In this document: positions 1 through 12,769 of the stretch, one piece after another
Layout: every line of letters starts with the position of its first letter
How positions within the stretch are numbered: position 1 is the first letter of the stretch
Assembly (NCBI GenBank): GCA_033439265.1
Contig: JAVTVX010000035.1
Location: forward strand, 6,180,001-6,244,000
Source of the DNA: Dillenia suffruticosa
Taxonomy: Eukaryota; Streptophyta; Magnoliopsida; Dilleniales; Dilleniaceae
Direction: 5' to 3'
DNA: 64,000 nt
Made by a program: the position numbers and the translations under genes
The notes under the pieces: generated by a model
What the model saw: only the letters and a program-made list of their open reading frames with translations
Told to the model about the DNA's origin: nothing
Databases searched by the model: none

Positions 1-727
1 ATTTATTTATTATTTTTTCTAGGGTAAAAGGATGAAGAGGGGCTGTTTGTGTTTGCTATCTCCTCTTGTTGGTGCCATAAAAAGCTAAGCCTCCTACCAG
101 AGGCTTCACCCTTTTATGAAAAGTCGGTATCTGGAAGTCGCAATCATCCCCTTGATTGAATTCGTATTACGACTATCATATTTGCATCACAAGCACATTT
201 AGATAGTGAGCCCTTGCTCTTATTCAAATGCTGATACTGATAGATCTTCTTTTCTTCTTTGTTCATTCACCTTGATCGGATCGCATGACATGCCCAAGGA
301 ATATCTTGAGCTAGAAATATTAGACTGCGAGGGGGGGGGGGGGCCATTTTAACAATCGATGCTTCTAAATTTAGGCTTTAGATAGATCTGCATCCAAACA
401 TGAAGTAACAAATTACAATAATTTATCCAACCTTACTTGGGGTTTATTAAATTTCTCAGATTTTTGACATATGATAGGAAGAGGCTTTTCTTTGTGGAGT
501 TCATTTTGCCCATACATATTCCCAAAAGATTGCTCTCCATGCTTACGAATTGTAATCCTACGAATCACGTATTGAATTTAAGCGGCATCCATCCTACCCC
601 ATGATGAAAATGTCACCCCCCCCCATTCTTCTTTTTTTTTCTTTTTGTTCCCCCAATTTGTTGTTTACGTATATACAACCCCACCATAATGGTCATAATA
701 AAATGAAGAATGTACATTTTTTCCTTT

Positions 728-1756
728 TTATCTAAAAAAGAGGAAAATGCAAAAGACAGTCATAATGGAAACCCCAACAGCAACACACAACATGTCCAAC
801 CTTCCTTCCCTCCTCAACATTCTCTCTCTTCTCTCTCTCTTCATTTCCAAAAACTCCTCGTACTTCCTCTTACCTGTTTCCAACTTTTTTCCCGCATTTC
901 CCATTCTACCCTCCATAGCCCTCCCTAAAATTACCAAACTCTCCATCCCACTCAAATGCGTCCCATCCAAATTCTCCACTTGCAAACTCACTTCCTTCAC
1001 TTGCAATCTCTCCCCTTCCTGCGCCCCACCACAGGTGATTACCACCCCGCATTGTACCAACTCGCAAGGACCGTTTTTGTTCCTCTCACCGGACAGAACT
1101 GTAGCAAACCGGATCTGAACTTCCCCGCTTAACCAATGTCTGTTAACCGAAACTGGCTTGTGTGATGATACATTCATCGCTCGCCGTCCGATTGGATCGA
1201 TCAAAATCCAGCTCAGAGTGAGCTTCTCCTCCAGATTTTGACACGTGGCGTGAGGGATTTGCGTTGGGACTACGTCCTTCGGGTTAAGCAAGTCGACTCG
1301 GAACGGGGAGCAGTTGAACCAATTGGAGAGAGTTTCTTGGGTATGGACCTTGGAGAGAATGAGGCTGCTGCCGTATCTAAGATCGACGGCTGAGATTAAC
1401 TCTGAAGGGGGTGATGTCTGGGATGATAGATGAGAGTTTTCACGTGCCGTAAAATGTGCACGGGAGAAAAAAGAGCGAGGTCCGTCGGGCGAGAATTGGG
1501 AGATGACGTGGTGGAGACGTGGCGTGTTGAGGGAGGGCCAGGTGGAGTGGCAGACATTGGTCCAAAGAGAGGAGTCGGAGGAGAGAGAGTGGAGGTCGCG
1601 AGAGGCACAGCTCGTCGATGCTAGAGTAGGGCCATCAAGGCGTGTGAGGATATGAGACCGGATTATGTCTGGATGGAAGTTGCCGATTGTGGCGGAGTTG
1701 GTGACGGTGCTTCCGGCTTCGACGTCCGCCGCTTTCGGTGGTGGTGGGAATTCCAT
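728..1756 (-). CDS. F-box protein, At2g27310/At2g36090-like, with C-terminal membrane anchor
   Basis: Single-exon gene encoding 342 residues. An F-box lies at about residues 26-70 (key run FHPDIIRSHILTRLDG, then CASRDLHSL and the LW of SSLWTNVC), the surface that normally binds SKP1/ASK in an SCF ubiquitin ligase. The rest matches plant F-box proteins of the At2g27310 type, including a conserved W-I-DPIGRRA segment near residue 185. The C-terminus is unusual for an F-box protein: a basic stretch (about 290-318) is followed by a hydrophobic segment, LCVAVGVSIMTVFCIFLFF, suggesting a tail anchor in a membrane. The substrate is unknown. The start is the first in-frame ATG, sited just ahead of the F-box as in relatives. 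The antisense frames at 710-1118 have no family resemblance. Family call is firm; subfamily is inferred. Confidence 0.88.
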   Translation of the reverse strand: MEFPPPPKAADVEAGSTVTNSATIGNFHPDIIRSHILTRLDGPTLASTSCASRDLHSLSSDSSLWTNVCHSTWPSLNTPRLHHVISQFSPDGPRSFFSRAHFTARENSHLSSQTSPPSELISAVDLRYGSSLILSKVHTQETLSNWFNCSPFRVDLLNPKDVVPTQIPHATCQNLEEKLTLSWILIDPIGRRAMNVSSHKPVSVNRHWLSGEVQIRFATVLSGERNKNGPCELVQCGVVITCGGAQEGERLQVKEVSLQVENLDGTHLSGMESLVILGRAMEGRMGNAGKKLETGKRKYEEFLEMKRERRERMLRREGRLDMLCVAVGVSIMTVFCIFLFFR

Positions 1757-4556
1757 TTTGTAAGGATGGATGTCTGGTGTTAACTTTTAGGAGTTGGGAG
1801 AGAACGTGGATGAGGGAGGCGAGGTTGTTTTCTTCGATTTTGCATCGGACCAAACTTTTATAACAGTCCGATGTTAGACAAGTGGCGGTTTTTTGTTTTC
1901 CTAAAATGTCCTCCGTTGTTGGTGCAATTACGGAGGCCTGCCCAGTCAACGCGGGAAAACAAACTACTGTGGTGATCACCTCGTGGTCGATGGAATTTGC
2001 GAGGATAATTTGGGCTTCTGGATTTATGGACTCTTGAAGTTTCCCTATTTGGGGCTTGAATCAAACATCATTCTTTTTATTTTTCTTTTTTCCTTAATAA
2101 CAGAAAATTTAGGACAAACACCTGAAAAAACCAACCCTATACCTCAGCGAATGAAACTGGTATACATTTCAGTACTTAATTCAACTTATTCATCTAAAAT
2201 TAATAAAATTTAGTAATATCTTTTCTTAATGTGTTTATAAAAAAAAAGGATGCAATGTAAAATTAAAGCACAAAATATGCGATAAAATTCTAAGTATATA
2301 TATATTTTAAATCTTTTCAAAATTTAATACATCACAGTTTTTTTTAAATCATTTTGGTTCAACTTTTTACATTTTAAATTTATAAACAAATGAAAATTTC
2401 TCGTATTTATAAAAAAAAAATCTCAAATTTAAATATAAATTTTTAAATTTATTTAAAGGAATTACAAATATTAAACTTTATTTTGCTTATTTTAAATAAG
2501 GAAAAATATTGATAAATAAATTCTTTTATTTACTTATGAGTCGAATTTATAAAGGTTATAGTTTAATTTCAAAAAAAAAAAAAAGCACTTATTAATTATA
2601 ATACAAAAGGTGTGGTTTTCTCGATACATATGATCTCAAAATTCAATTAAGTCAAACAAGTGAATTAATTATTGTAGCCATAGTTGGAGAATCCTCCTCC
2701 GGAAATGTAAAACAACAAGGTACTTGCTGTTCATGTAAAGCCGAGGCAGAAGCCATCAAAATTAGCTTCTTCACTGCTGGGACTGCAAATTCACATGTTT
2801 GCAGTATTCCTCTTCCACATACTTCAACTCTCCTCCACATAGATTTGTCTTTCCGATTCTAGAAACTGTCAAACAAAAAAATAAAAAATAAAAAAAGAAA
2901 TTTGCCCAGTTACATGCAACCCTGTATTAGTGAATGGATAGCATTTTTATTTATATTTTTTAACGGGAGATTCGAATTCGAAATTTTAAAGAAATGGTAG
3001 TACAGTATTTTTATTTTTAATAATCAACAAATCTTATACATAGCTAAAATAAGAATTTGTCATTTTGATCCGGTGCTGTTAAGAGTTTCAAGCTTTTAAC
3101 AACATTAGAGTTAGGAAAATTAATATTGCTCTTTAAGTAGTTTTACGATTACAAGAACAAAGAAAAAGTATTTAACTTATATCAATTTAATTTAATGTAT
3201 CTCTTTTTATTTTGTTTTGTTTATAATAATTTAATTAAAATATATTTTTTTATAAAAATATAAAAATTTCAAACATAGAAGTTAAATTTTCATATGAAAA
3301 GACAAAATTTATTACTATATTACCAATTTTTAATATTGAAATTCTATTTAAACTTAGTGATTTTAACCCTTAGTATGAAAAGACCGTACCAACACGGTTT
3401 GCTCGCTTGACTTTAGGTTTAGGGTAGCCTTTGGAAGTAGGAGGCCGGTCGAGGGGGCTCACGGAAATGAGAGAATGAAGAAATGATTTGTTTCAGGAAG
3501 AAAATTACGTTTATTATTTAATTCTCATATTGTCACACACAAACAACAAAAGGGTCCACACGTTAATTATTTTACTTTTAAAATACATATTCTGGTTGAT
3601 TAATTAGTCACCCTGACCTATACTTCTATTAATTATTTTATCCCCTGCCCTACAGATGACTTCATCATTTTTGCATAAACAAATTCTTCTATTGTCCCCC
3701 CCCCCGCAAAAAAAAAAAAAACTTATAAGGGACGATATCTTGCTTTTGCGAAATAAACAAATGCTGGTTCAAAATGTTTTATATAAAAAATTATGGATAT
3801 GATTATTATTTTAATTAAAAATATTATAAATAATATAATTAAAGTTATCTAATGTAATTTATCAATATCAAAATACCCTTAACTCCGTCGTGTTCAATCT
3901 GACTATAAACATGTCTTTTAGAAATGTTGTTATACATTTTTCATGAAAAAATTATGAATTTATTGTACAGAAAGAAATCTGCTTTTCTTTTTTATTTTTT
4001 TTAAATAAAAAAACTTTAAATTGTAAATAGATAAAAATGACAAGAATAATGAATTATTTTTACCTGAAACAATGTTTCTATGTACATTATGCTCTTTAAA
4101 ATAATAATAACACAAGATGGAGATTTCTATTTTACTAAAATGAACTGTAATTTTTGTGATACAACCCGCAATTTGGCAGTAATTTTATTTATTTATTTTT
4201 TTAATTCTATAGATTGTAAGCTCAAGAAAAAAAAATTATAGAATTATTAAATGCCATAGTCATAGAGAGTGTAGGATATGGATGAAAGAGATGTCATTTT
4301 CGTTATGAATAATCAGTTTCAATCACTGTGCATGGCATGGAGAATAAACCACATTATTAAAAAATTAAAAATATTGAGACTTAAGACCGAAGACTAGTCT
4401 CTTAGCTACTATGATTAGTATAATTAATTATTTTATTAATGAGCCTGAATGAGTTATTTTATACTTGATGAATGATCTTTCCGGGTACTCCATGTGATTA
4501 ACAACAGCCGACTCCGACATCTGACTGATTCTATTCCCGCTGTTTATTTGATTAAG

Positions 4557-4591
<35 letters not shown>

Positions 4592-4609
4592 CTTTTTTCT
4601 TTTGATCCT
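1757..4609. other. AT-rich intergenic region upstream of the F-box gene
   Basis: No gene recognised. The sequence is mostly A/T with homopolymer runs and scattered poly-C (near 3698). A 62-codon minus-strand frame at 2652-2840 has rather protein-like codon content but matches no family I know. The F-box promoter and 5' leader should lie just to the right of 1756. Confidence 0.5.
4558..4585. repeat. (TA)n microsatellite
   Basis: Uninterrupted TA dinucleotide run in intergenic DNA. Similar TA runs occur at about 6041-6078, 31739-31772 and 35284-35312. Confidence 0.85.
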
Positions 4610-4613
4610 CTGG

Positions 4614-4800
4614 ACTTAATTCACCGTCAAGTATCCGAAATTTTACTCTAATTAATCTCGATCGAGTTGCTATCGGATTCTAATCAGGACGGAGTTCTCC
4701 TAACATCGTTTTTGTCATTATCAAGATTTGAATCATGATTTTTGGTGTGAGATATTAATATTCTTTCCACTAAACCAATGAAACGTCGATAAAATGAAAC
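4614..4800 (-). mobile_element. diverged tRNA-derived SINE, reverse orientation (probable)
   Basis: Read on the minus strand it carries a worn version of the family tail (a GATTAGTC-like core followed by a GGATA(T/C)-like motif) seen in better copies at 5079, 20661 and 38747. No target-site duplication was identified. The call rests on similarity to those copies only. Confidence 0.4.
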
Positions 4801-5078
4801 TAACTGATAAATAATATCCTCGTGTTCATATCATACATGGGATATCTATATAAATTTTTTTCTTTCCTTGTTCTCACCGGCGAACGTAAGTTAAATCAAA
4901 TTGAGTACTCAGAAGTGCAGTTTATTTCATAGACAAATTTAGATTCAATTTAGACTTATTTACTAATAATTGCTTAATTTCATTTCTTCTATTAGAGTCC
5001 ACTTTTAAAGAATCAAAACTTATTAATTTCGACTATTTAAAGTGAATAATATCTTACAACAATAATTCACAAAAATAA

Positions 5079-5269
5079 CCGAGGTTGTCGGTGCAGTGGG
5101 AAGAATTCTGTGTCCCTTAACCAAACGTTCGGGTTCAAACCTCTTTAGAAACAGAAAAAACTATTTTGAGAGACCTTCCTTTCTATAGAAGACCCGACAG
5201 TCAAGTCGACTCGGATTAGTCGAAACTAAACTCCGGATATCGGAGGTCAGGACTCCCAAAAAAAAAAAA
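5079..5269 (+). mobile_element. tRNA-derived SINE, full length
   Basis: About 190 bp with a tRNA-like head (A-box-like GGTTGTCGGTGCAGTGGG and B-box GGTTCAAACC), a body with the family core GGATTAGTCG and CGGATATCGGAGG, and an A-rich tail. It is flanked by a near-perfect duplication, TCACAAAAATAA on the left (5067-5078) and TCACAAAATAA on the right (5270-5280), as expected for LINE-mobilised insertion. Confidence 0.8.
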
Positions 5270-5280
5270 TCACAAAATAA

Positions 5281-6037
5281 AGTGAGATTTAATTGGGGGA
5301 ACAAAAAGGCATGCAACGCTATTGGATAGACAAGAATATCCGGCTTTTATTAATAATTTAGTGAATGAAATTGCAAATGCTATCAATTCAATTGACGATC
5401 ATAAGAACAAAAACAAAAACAACTTCTGTCGACATGCATCAATAATTTTGACATGATTTTACATTAGAGTTGACATAATGTCTTTAAGATTAGGTGGGGG
5501 GTGAGGGTGAGTTCACATCTGAGGTTTAGAAAACTAGAGTGACCATGGTAATGATATTTATAATAAACTAATGGTGGTAGAGATTTTAGGTAACAATTCA
5601 TTTGGACATGATTAAGACATTGGTGACCCATTTTGCGTAAATGAGACGTTGAAGATGACCTGATTAAACTATTTTATACAACAAAAACCCATGAAGGATC
5701 TCATGTCTCCTTTAACTTTATAGTGATGTGAAACCAAACGGGTGATTTTTCCTTTTTCCTTTTTTCTTTATTCTCATTTGTAAAAAAAAAAAAAGAAAAA
5801 AGGGAAGACGATGTGAAACCAAACCTATGCCCTTTTTTATTATGAAAATGAAGTCTACTATCGAAAGGTACAATATAGAGCAACTTCATCGTAACGAATG
5901 GTCATTGTTTAGCTGCCATCCACTTAATATTACACTCAACTTTCCGGGGAGGAAGTCGATGCATAAAAGTCTGGCTTAGCTCGGTCCAACCCAAAAATCA
6001 AATTATAAATTTAAACTCAAAATTTGATGTACCACAA

Positions 6038-6082
<45 letters not shown>

Positions 6083-7230
6083 GATATGTTAGGCGATACT
6101 TTTTTATTTTACATTTAGATCATTTTTATTTCTAGATTTAAAATTGAAATTAAGGTTGGAATTTGCTGGGGGGGATTCTTGGCTGAAATGAAGAAAAAAC
6201 AAGAAAAGGAAAATAAAATAAAATAAATGAGAAGAAAATTGACATGATAACCTGCAATTTCACTTAAATTTCATGGACAAAAAAGAAAGAAAATGAAAGT
6301 GTTGAACAAAGATAGCAAGGAAACAAAAGTTGTGTTTGAAATGACATGGTTTGTTAAGATGTCACTTTAGTTTTGAGACACCCCCACGTCCACTGATAAT
6401 TCATGATTTATTTTATTAGTATAGTCCCCCACAAACATATGCGTCATGGTTCTGGACTGACCGTGACAACCAACGAATTTTTGGAACCTCACTCCCAATT
6501 AAAAGTCAGTGCTCGTGAATATGGGCCGGCTCTTCATAGGCATGATTCGGCCTAAGCACTTTTGCAAATAGGTTTTTGAGTTGAACGGCCCGATTCACAA
6601 GAGGACATAAGCCCCGTCACGCTTAGGTTTTGTGCTGGAATTGAAAAGGTAACGATCAACATGACAAAAGGTCTTGCATTTTCTTCGGAAACGAATAGGT
6701 CTGTTCTCTACTTCTTGTTGCCAATGAGAGAAACTTCTAATCCAGAACCCTGGGCCCTCTCTCTCTCTCTCTCTCTCTCGGTTGTGGAGAAGTTGGGGGT
6801 GGGTGCGGAGTGGATCGGATTTTTATATGGAGAAGATTTGAATCTCTGGACTCTTCGTCAAAAGGGAATTTAATTTGGGAGGGATGATGGATTTTTCTTT
6901 TTTGTCTCCGTGCATAATGTTTATTCAAGCCAAATTGATTGGATTTAATCTCCAAGTTTGAACAAGAATTGAAGATTCGTGACTGAAATTAATAAATCCA
7001 TAATTTTAAAAATTCCCAAATTGTCGACATTAGGGTTTCAAAAACTCAGACCGAACCGAGTAAGGGCAATGGAATGTGAGAATGAGAAAACTAGAGTTAA
7101 GAAATTGTCGACATTAGTAACCTAACCGTTAGTTATGTTCATGGGCTCTGACATAAAATGTTGAGCTGGAAAAATCAACGAGTGGCGGGTTTATGGAATG
7201 ACAAATATCTGGTATGTTTCCCTGTTGCAG
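5281..7230. other. intergenic region between SINE and LETM1-like relict
   Basis: AT-rich with a (TA)n run (about 6041-6078) and a short CT tract (about 6758-6779). The 6500-7230 part has more balanced base composition and could hold decayed upstream exons of the LETM1-like relict, but I could not recognise any. Confidence 0.4.
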
Positions 7231-8076
7231 GGCAATGGATCTTTAGAACAGACTGCTACTGGGACTACGGGAGTCGATGACAAAGAACCAAGTGAGATCC
7301 ACCGGTTTAAGGTTCTTAGAAATAAATTATGACAACTTGAGAAACGAGTTCAAAGAAGTGCCTACCAATCTGAATACGAAGAGGTAAACAGCCTGTCTTT
7401 ATTTCATATGTTTCCGGTGTGTAACTTGTCATTTCTATTTTCTTGGAACCATATGCTTAAAATTTTATGGTCCAGAAATCAGTATACCTCATCCAAAATA
7501 AACAGGGTCTTGAACCAAATATGGAGTCAATATCCCTGTGAAGGTGTCACTCTGGACGATTGCCATTGTTTCTTTTCTAATGTTTCAAAACTAGTTCCAA
7601 GAAAACAGCAAAGGAAACCATCGAGAGGGCTTATAAAAAGAATGAACAGGCTATAATTCTTAAATCCTTAAATGAATGAGTCTGTCAAAAAGTTATTTTC
7701 AATTCAAGATTTGGTTAGTATCTTATCCTTTGCTTCTATTGCCAATTCAAAAGCTTGCTTAAGTGCTTCTGTCGCCTTTAACTCACATGGGAGATTTGGT
7801 TGGCCATGCAGCCATGTTGGCGGCCATTCAAAGATATGTACCAGCTCTGGTAAGCAGAAAATTTGAACATTTCTTGTTCTTGTCTTAGATATTGCATGAC
7901 CTGTAATTGTTCCTCGTTGCAGATACCATCCACATATGTGCCAGAAAGGTTGGACCTGTTGAGGCAGCTTGAGAAGGTGAAGGAATTGGAACCAAGTGAA
8001 GTGAGCCTTGAAGTACAGATGAAACCAAGTGGGCCACAAAACTGGCACTCTTGTGGGTTTGCTACTATTACACAAG
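7231..8076 (+). pseudogene. relict of a LETM1-like gene (three recognisable exon pieces)
   Basis: Three pieces in the right order resemble the C-terminal part of plant LETM1-like proteins (Arabidopsis At3g11560/At5g06220 type; family recalled, not searched). Piece 1, 7231-7383, has CAG and GT borders and reads EPSEIHRF then LEKRVQRSAYQSE, but an in-frame TGA follows LRNKL. Piece 2, ending at 7849 before GTAAGC, reads GHAAMLAAIQRYVPAL, but the expected sequence ahead of it is lost. Piece 3, 7923-8076, has a good acceptor and reads IPSTYVPERLDLLRQLEKVK. The exons coding the transmembrane and ribosome-binding-like parts are absent upstream. Family members are organelle proteins linked to ion homeostasis; this copy cannot make one. 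It lies directly 3' of the TBL gene in opposite orientation, as in Arabidopsis. Confidence 0.7.
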
Positions 8077-9758
8077 GTAATTTTTTTTTGGTTAATATAG
8101 GAAGTCTTACAATGTAATTTTGTTTTATTTTTCCCAATAATGCCCAGCCCCTTTAACAGTAGATGAGCATAGAAAATATTATTTCATGTGTTTTGTATTC
8201 CAGGTTGGCTGACTATAGGCTGCTGTGCTGTAAATGGGGAATGATAATGCCCCAATCCTGATGCTGATGAATTGAGGGATCATTATCCTTCCTGAACTCC
8301 ATTATGTAATGCTAAAGTGTTGATCCTTCCTATTTGCACTGATTGTGTCCTTTACTAGATCGGAAGTACAGGGCCTTAGCTGGCTCCTCCCACATTTTCT
8401 AGTTTGTTCACGGTGCCACATCCTCAAGTTGATCCCTTCCATTTTGGGCCTCCTTCTGCACATAGTCAATACAGGAACTAGGAATGAGTATAAACATGTT
8501 CACTATTTTATGTACAAAGTTATAGGCTTATGTATCACTACTTGAAATGTCCTGCTCACCACTGCATGCCATTAATTGTATATCCGAGGTCTAAAGAATT
8601 CCGTCAAGGAAGTCTTAGTTACTTTACAAGTCACAATATTTCAAGTCATTGTTTTGAGTATATAAAAATATAAAAATGAGCAATGACCGGTTTAAGTTAT
8701 ACTTCTTATATATGTGTGACTGGTACTCCACCTCTTTGGATCCACTATATCTTTAGGTGACCTTGTACAGGTAGCTGGTCATTATTTGAGTATAGGGTGT
8801 AGCTTCAAGAACCGAGTCCCAAACACCAAGGAAAGATGGGCTTTGTAGTCTTAGAGAATCTTTGACATTTTGCTCCATGACATGCAGTCTGAAATTTTTG
8901 GTTGTGCCGGTTCATAACCCTCAAGTTGGATCCCATTTGAATCAGTGACTAGTTGATTTACTCTCCATTGTGGTTTAATGCCCGTCTTCATTCTAAATAC
9001 TCTGGTAATGATTAGCCAGTCCATGCATTTCTGAAACAAAATTTGGAAGTTCGAAGGAAATATCCAAATGAAATTTGTTTGACAGAGTCTGGTCCCAAGG
9101 GTAAGATCATACATCTCTCTCTCTTGGGGGTGGGGGTTAATGTGCTGTTTATAACCAGTCGAGTATAACTGTAGGCACCACTGGTGGGACATCTCAAAAA
9201 CTAATTTTGACGGGAAGATTTGAGTGCCTTGGTAATCAAGCTCGCATGTCTGGAATATTATATTGTTGGCCAGGCACATGAAGACCAGCTAAGAACCTCT
9301 GATTATCTGGGTTTAATGAACATTGAAATATTATCAGGAGTATCAGCAGTTAATCTTTTCTATTTCTGTTCTGCCAAATTGGTTTTACACATTTCTATAA
9401 CCTAACTTTTTAAGCCATCCTGCCTTTTCCTGGTGCGACGTCAGTATTCTTGGTTTTGCCTTTGCTAGTGCTTCAATTACTTTGAAGTTCACCCTAGTCG
9501 GTAAGATGCAAGCACGCACGCTTGCTCACTCCTTTTTACGGACTGTTAACAATATGTACTGGCATTGCCATGTTGGAAACATCTTTTCCTTTCGGTTGAC
9601 CCAAACTTGTATCAAATTGCCTGCAAAGGTTTCCATCTTCTGATACCATCCATGTCAGATTGCCTATGTGGGAGCTCTCTTCAGGCGGCCTGAGCAAATG
9701 AAGGAATGGTACAGGCAACTTTTGTAATCCTCAAAAAGTGGAATTTTGACTTATCTTG
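8077..9758. other. spacer between LETM1-like relict and TBL gene 3' end
   Basis: No gene recognised. The right-hand part should contain the TBL 3' UTR on the minus strand. On the plus strand, 9655-9723 reads as a possible terminal exon (IAYVGALFRRPEQMKEW, stop shortly after) behind an acceptor-like CAG. It could be a further scrap of a decayed gene, but I cannot assign it. Confidence 0.4.
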
Positions 9759-12708
9759 TTAATTGTGACTGCTGATTCTGAATCCTTCTGATACTAATTG
9801 GGCATATAGAAGCTCATTCCATGTGTCTGGAATACCTGGCAGGCACCAATGACTGCAGTCCTGTGGAGCATTAACTGGGGTGCCTGGTTCACGATGTAGT
9901 GAAGGGTGGCCATCCCTTCTGAAATCTGCTAAGTATGTAATGTTTAGGAATTGGGCTTTTCTGTTTTCACTTCTCATCTGCTTGATTGTTTCAGAAATGA
10001 AATGATTGTGAACTGGTTCTGCATCCGGATTTTCATCGTTTGTTTCTGGTTTCACGTCCTTGTCACATCCACCCCCATCATTCCATGTCCCATTCCTGCA
10101 ATTTTTGTGTTTCAAAACTTCATATCATATATCAAATTGGTAATTATCCATTTCACTTAAATTATTATCTATACTAGGTGATTGTCTTGTGGACGTAGCT
10201 CACACTTTTCATTGTCAGAAAACAATTAAAGGAAATTAGTTGTCTAAGAATATGTAGCATTCTTACGAATTTTGTGACTATGAAGTGTTTTGGTTAGATT
10301 TTATAGTGATGAGCTTGTCCAGAGAGCAGTGACCTGGGTGGGTAACATTGTTGGTGGCTATTTCCAATCCTATTAAATTATTTTCTTTTTTATAATATAT
10401 ATTTAGATTCACAATTTAACTTGCCTGTAATGAATTGGAGAATAGCTTCTAAAGAAAATATGACTTTTATCAGCATCTAAACTCTGCATAGCCCATGATT
10501 TCCAAGTCTGCAACGACCTCCTGAATGCCCCTGTTGCATCCATTGTGTCAAGGATTTTTCCTCCTTCCTGAAAATAGTAACCCCTGGAACTTAAATTTGT
10601 AAGTAGTGCAATTGAATAGCCCTAATTGGTATCATAGTAGAGAAATTTGAGATCTTACATTTTAGTAGTTTTGTCTGGGCTCCACCAATGTCCTGCATTG
10701 AAGACTAGAACATCAGCTCCCACCCACATCAGAGACCTCCAATGCAATTTATCCACTCTAATAGCACTCCGGATTCTGCTCGATGTGTTCTTCGGAGGTG
10801 GGCCAGTGACGACTAGGAATGGGACTCTGTAGTATTCAACAGTGAGGTTGAATTCAGAGAAGCGGATTGAGAGATAGCCTTTGTGTTTAGTAATAGGGCT
10901 TCCATTTACTTCATAGATGGTGGAGAGATTCGAAACACCTTGTGATAGCATGCACAGCATTGATTCCCACTGGTTTCTTCCAATGGAGTCCCCTGCAAAT
11001 ACTATCCGTCCGTTCCTGCTTCTTTTCAGGAGATCTCTTGCATCGAATCTGAGATTTGGAAGGAACAAAAAGAAGGGTTAGATGAATTTGATAATATCGG
11101 TATAGGACATGTTCTTGGTTGACCAGCGGTTTGACATACGGTGTGTGCGCTACATGTACCGATTCATTCATGAGGTTAAGGTGAGCTGAGATGAGCACTA
11201 GATTGCTAGAACTTCAAGTTTGGCTCCGTTTGAAGAACAAGCTTGATGAGTGTTACTTAGTTGATTTTAAATTCCTAGATTTAATTATATTCATCTTTGC
11301 TAAGAGAAATTTTGATGCTATTTTCTTCTCTAATATGTAATCATTCTATTGCCCTATAATACTCGAATTTTGCAATCTTCTAGCAACCTAAGGTCTCAAT
11401 TGACAAAGCTATTGAACAAATATGGTACTCTACCCTACATTATACTAAACGTTGGACACTATGGAGACAAATAAAATAACCGCAGCTAGATCAGCCACTC
11501 TTCACCTGCTACCGACAAGCTGTTTCTCTTCTTCATAGAAGTTCTACCAAACCAAAGAAGTTTAAAGAGAAAACAACAAAAGCAACATGTGATCTAAACT
11601 TCAACTACACTGTGTTCTGAATTCCTAAAAAGAAAATCTTTCAATTCAATTCAATTCTTTTTTTTTTTTTTGGCATTCATTTGTAAAACCAAAATCTTAA
11701 GGATTCTACTTGTAGCCCTGTATTATTGTCTGCAATCTTGTTCTATGCTGCAAAATTTACCCTAAAGACATGTCCGGCTGTCGCATGCCTCGGCATCACT
11801 AACCAATAGGTCACTGTTTGTCATTCTTTTCATTTGTGAATAAATCCAAAATCTAAAAAAAAAAAAAAGAAAGAAAGAAAGAAAAAGGAGAAAAGAATAA
11901 ATAACAAGACTTTTAGATGTAAATAAGTAAATAAAAATATTAAACTATACATGTTTACATCTATATTGCATAGGGGAAAAAAAAAACAAGGGTAAATTTT
12001 TTATATTCTTACTTTTTAAATTATATGATTGTGACGGAAAAAACATATTCTTCTCTATTTCGCTTTCAATATTTGTAATGATATTCAAAGAAAAGAAAGA
12101 TTCATAGTTTCCTAAATTTGACAACTCACATATAGCTTTTCACCATGTGGTCCATCCTTGGCTTGATCTCTTCTTAATGGCGTAGAATTCTAAGTAGGGA
12201 AGAGTTATATTCCAGATAGAAGAGAGAGAGAGAACGCATGCACTCGGGATACATGTACATATATATCCAAGAGTACAGAAAATAAATAAAATGAAAATAT
12301 ATAAATAGGTAAGACATACCTTGGAAGATCACAACCGTTGGGTTGCCATCGCCATCTGAGATAATCATCATCTGTCCGTCCATTTCTCCGGCACCGGAAT
12401 CCGGGGTCAAGAAGTGGACAATTCTCGGTGTATGATTTAAGTGGGCGATTAACATCACGGACCCATCTTCCACTAGAGTAATCACAGGTGTTTGAAGTAA
12501 TAGAGGATTTGTTGATGGGGAAGAGTTGGGTAAAGAAAGCAACATCAAAAATTGTTTGAGGCTGAAGTGGGCTAACGAAATTCAAGAATATAAATGAAGA
12601 GATTAGCACAAGAAGGAAATAGAGTGCATATACTAGTTCTTTTTTGACAAGGAAGGAACTAGGGAGGAGAGAGAGAAGTTTTGGAGTTATGGGTTGACGA
12701 TGATCCAT
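9759..12708 (-). CDS. TRICHOME BIREFRINGENCE-LIKE protein (TBL8/TBL9 type), polysaccharide O-acetyltransferase
   Basis: Four exons on the minus strand: 12708-12320, 11048-10659, 10583-10425 and 10095-9759. They join in frame to 424 residues, normal for the family. The protein is a type II Golgi membrane protein: cytosolic N-terminus, a membrane segment at about residues 25-45, then the TBL domain (CDYSSGRWVRD near 84) and the DUF231 domain. The esterase-like catalytic motifs are present: GDS at 149-151 (FAGDSIGRNQWES) and the DxxH motif at 392-395 (DCSHWCLPGIPDTWNE). The family transfers acetyl groups to cell-wall polysaccharides such as xylan, mannan or pectin; the substrate here is unknown. 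Intron 3 starts with GC, not GT (see findings). The start at MDHRQ is preferred over an in-frame upstream extension (to 12906) that crosses a CT-repeat leader. Neighbour order matches Arabidopsis TBL8/TBL9. Confidence 0.92.
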
Positions 12709-12769
12709 GATAAGAGGGAGAGTCTGGTTTTTTATTTTGAAAGGTTCATGGAGGAGTTGTTTGCTAGAG

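Noticed and set aside
710-1118. Plus-strand open frames over the F-box gene
   Set aside because: They are antisense to a well-supported F-box coding region and have no family resemblance.
2652-2840. 62-codon minus-strand frame with normal-looking composition
   Set aside because: No recognisable motif, no splice context, and AT-rich surroundings; kept only as a remark in the region entry.
9536-9718. 60-codon minus-strand frame next to the TBL stop
   Set aside because: It lies in the expected TBL 3' UTR and has no conserved motif.
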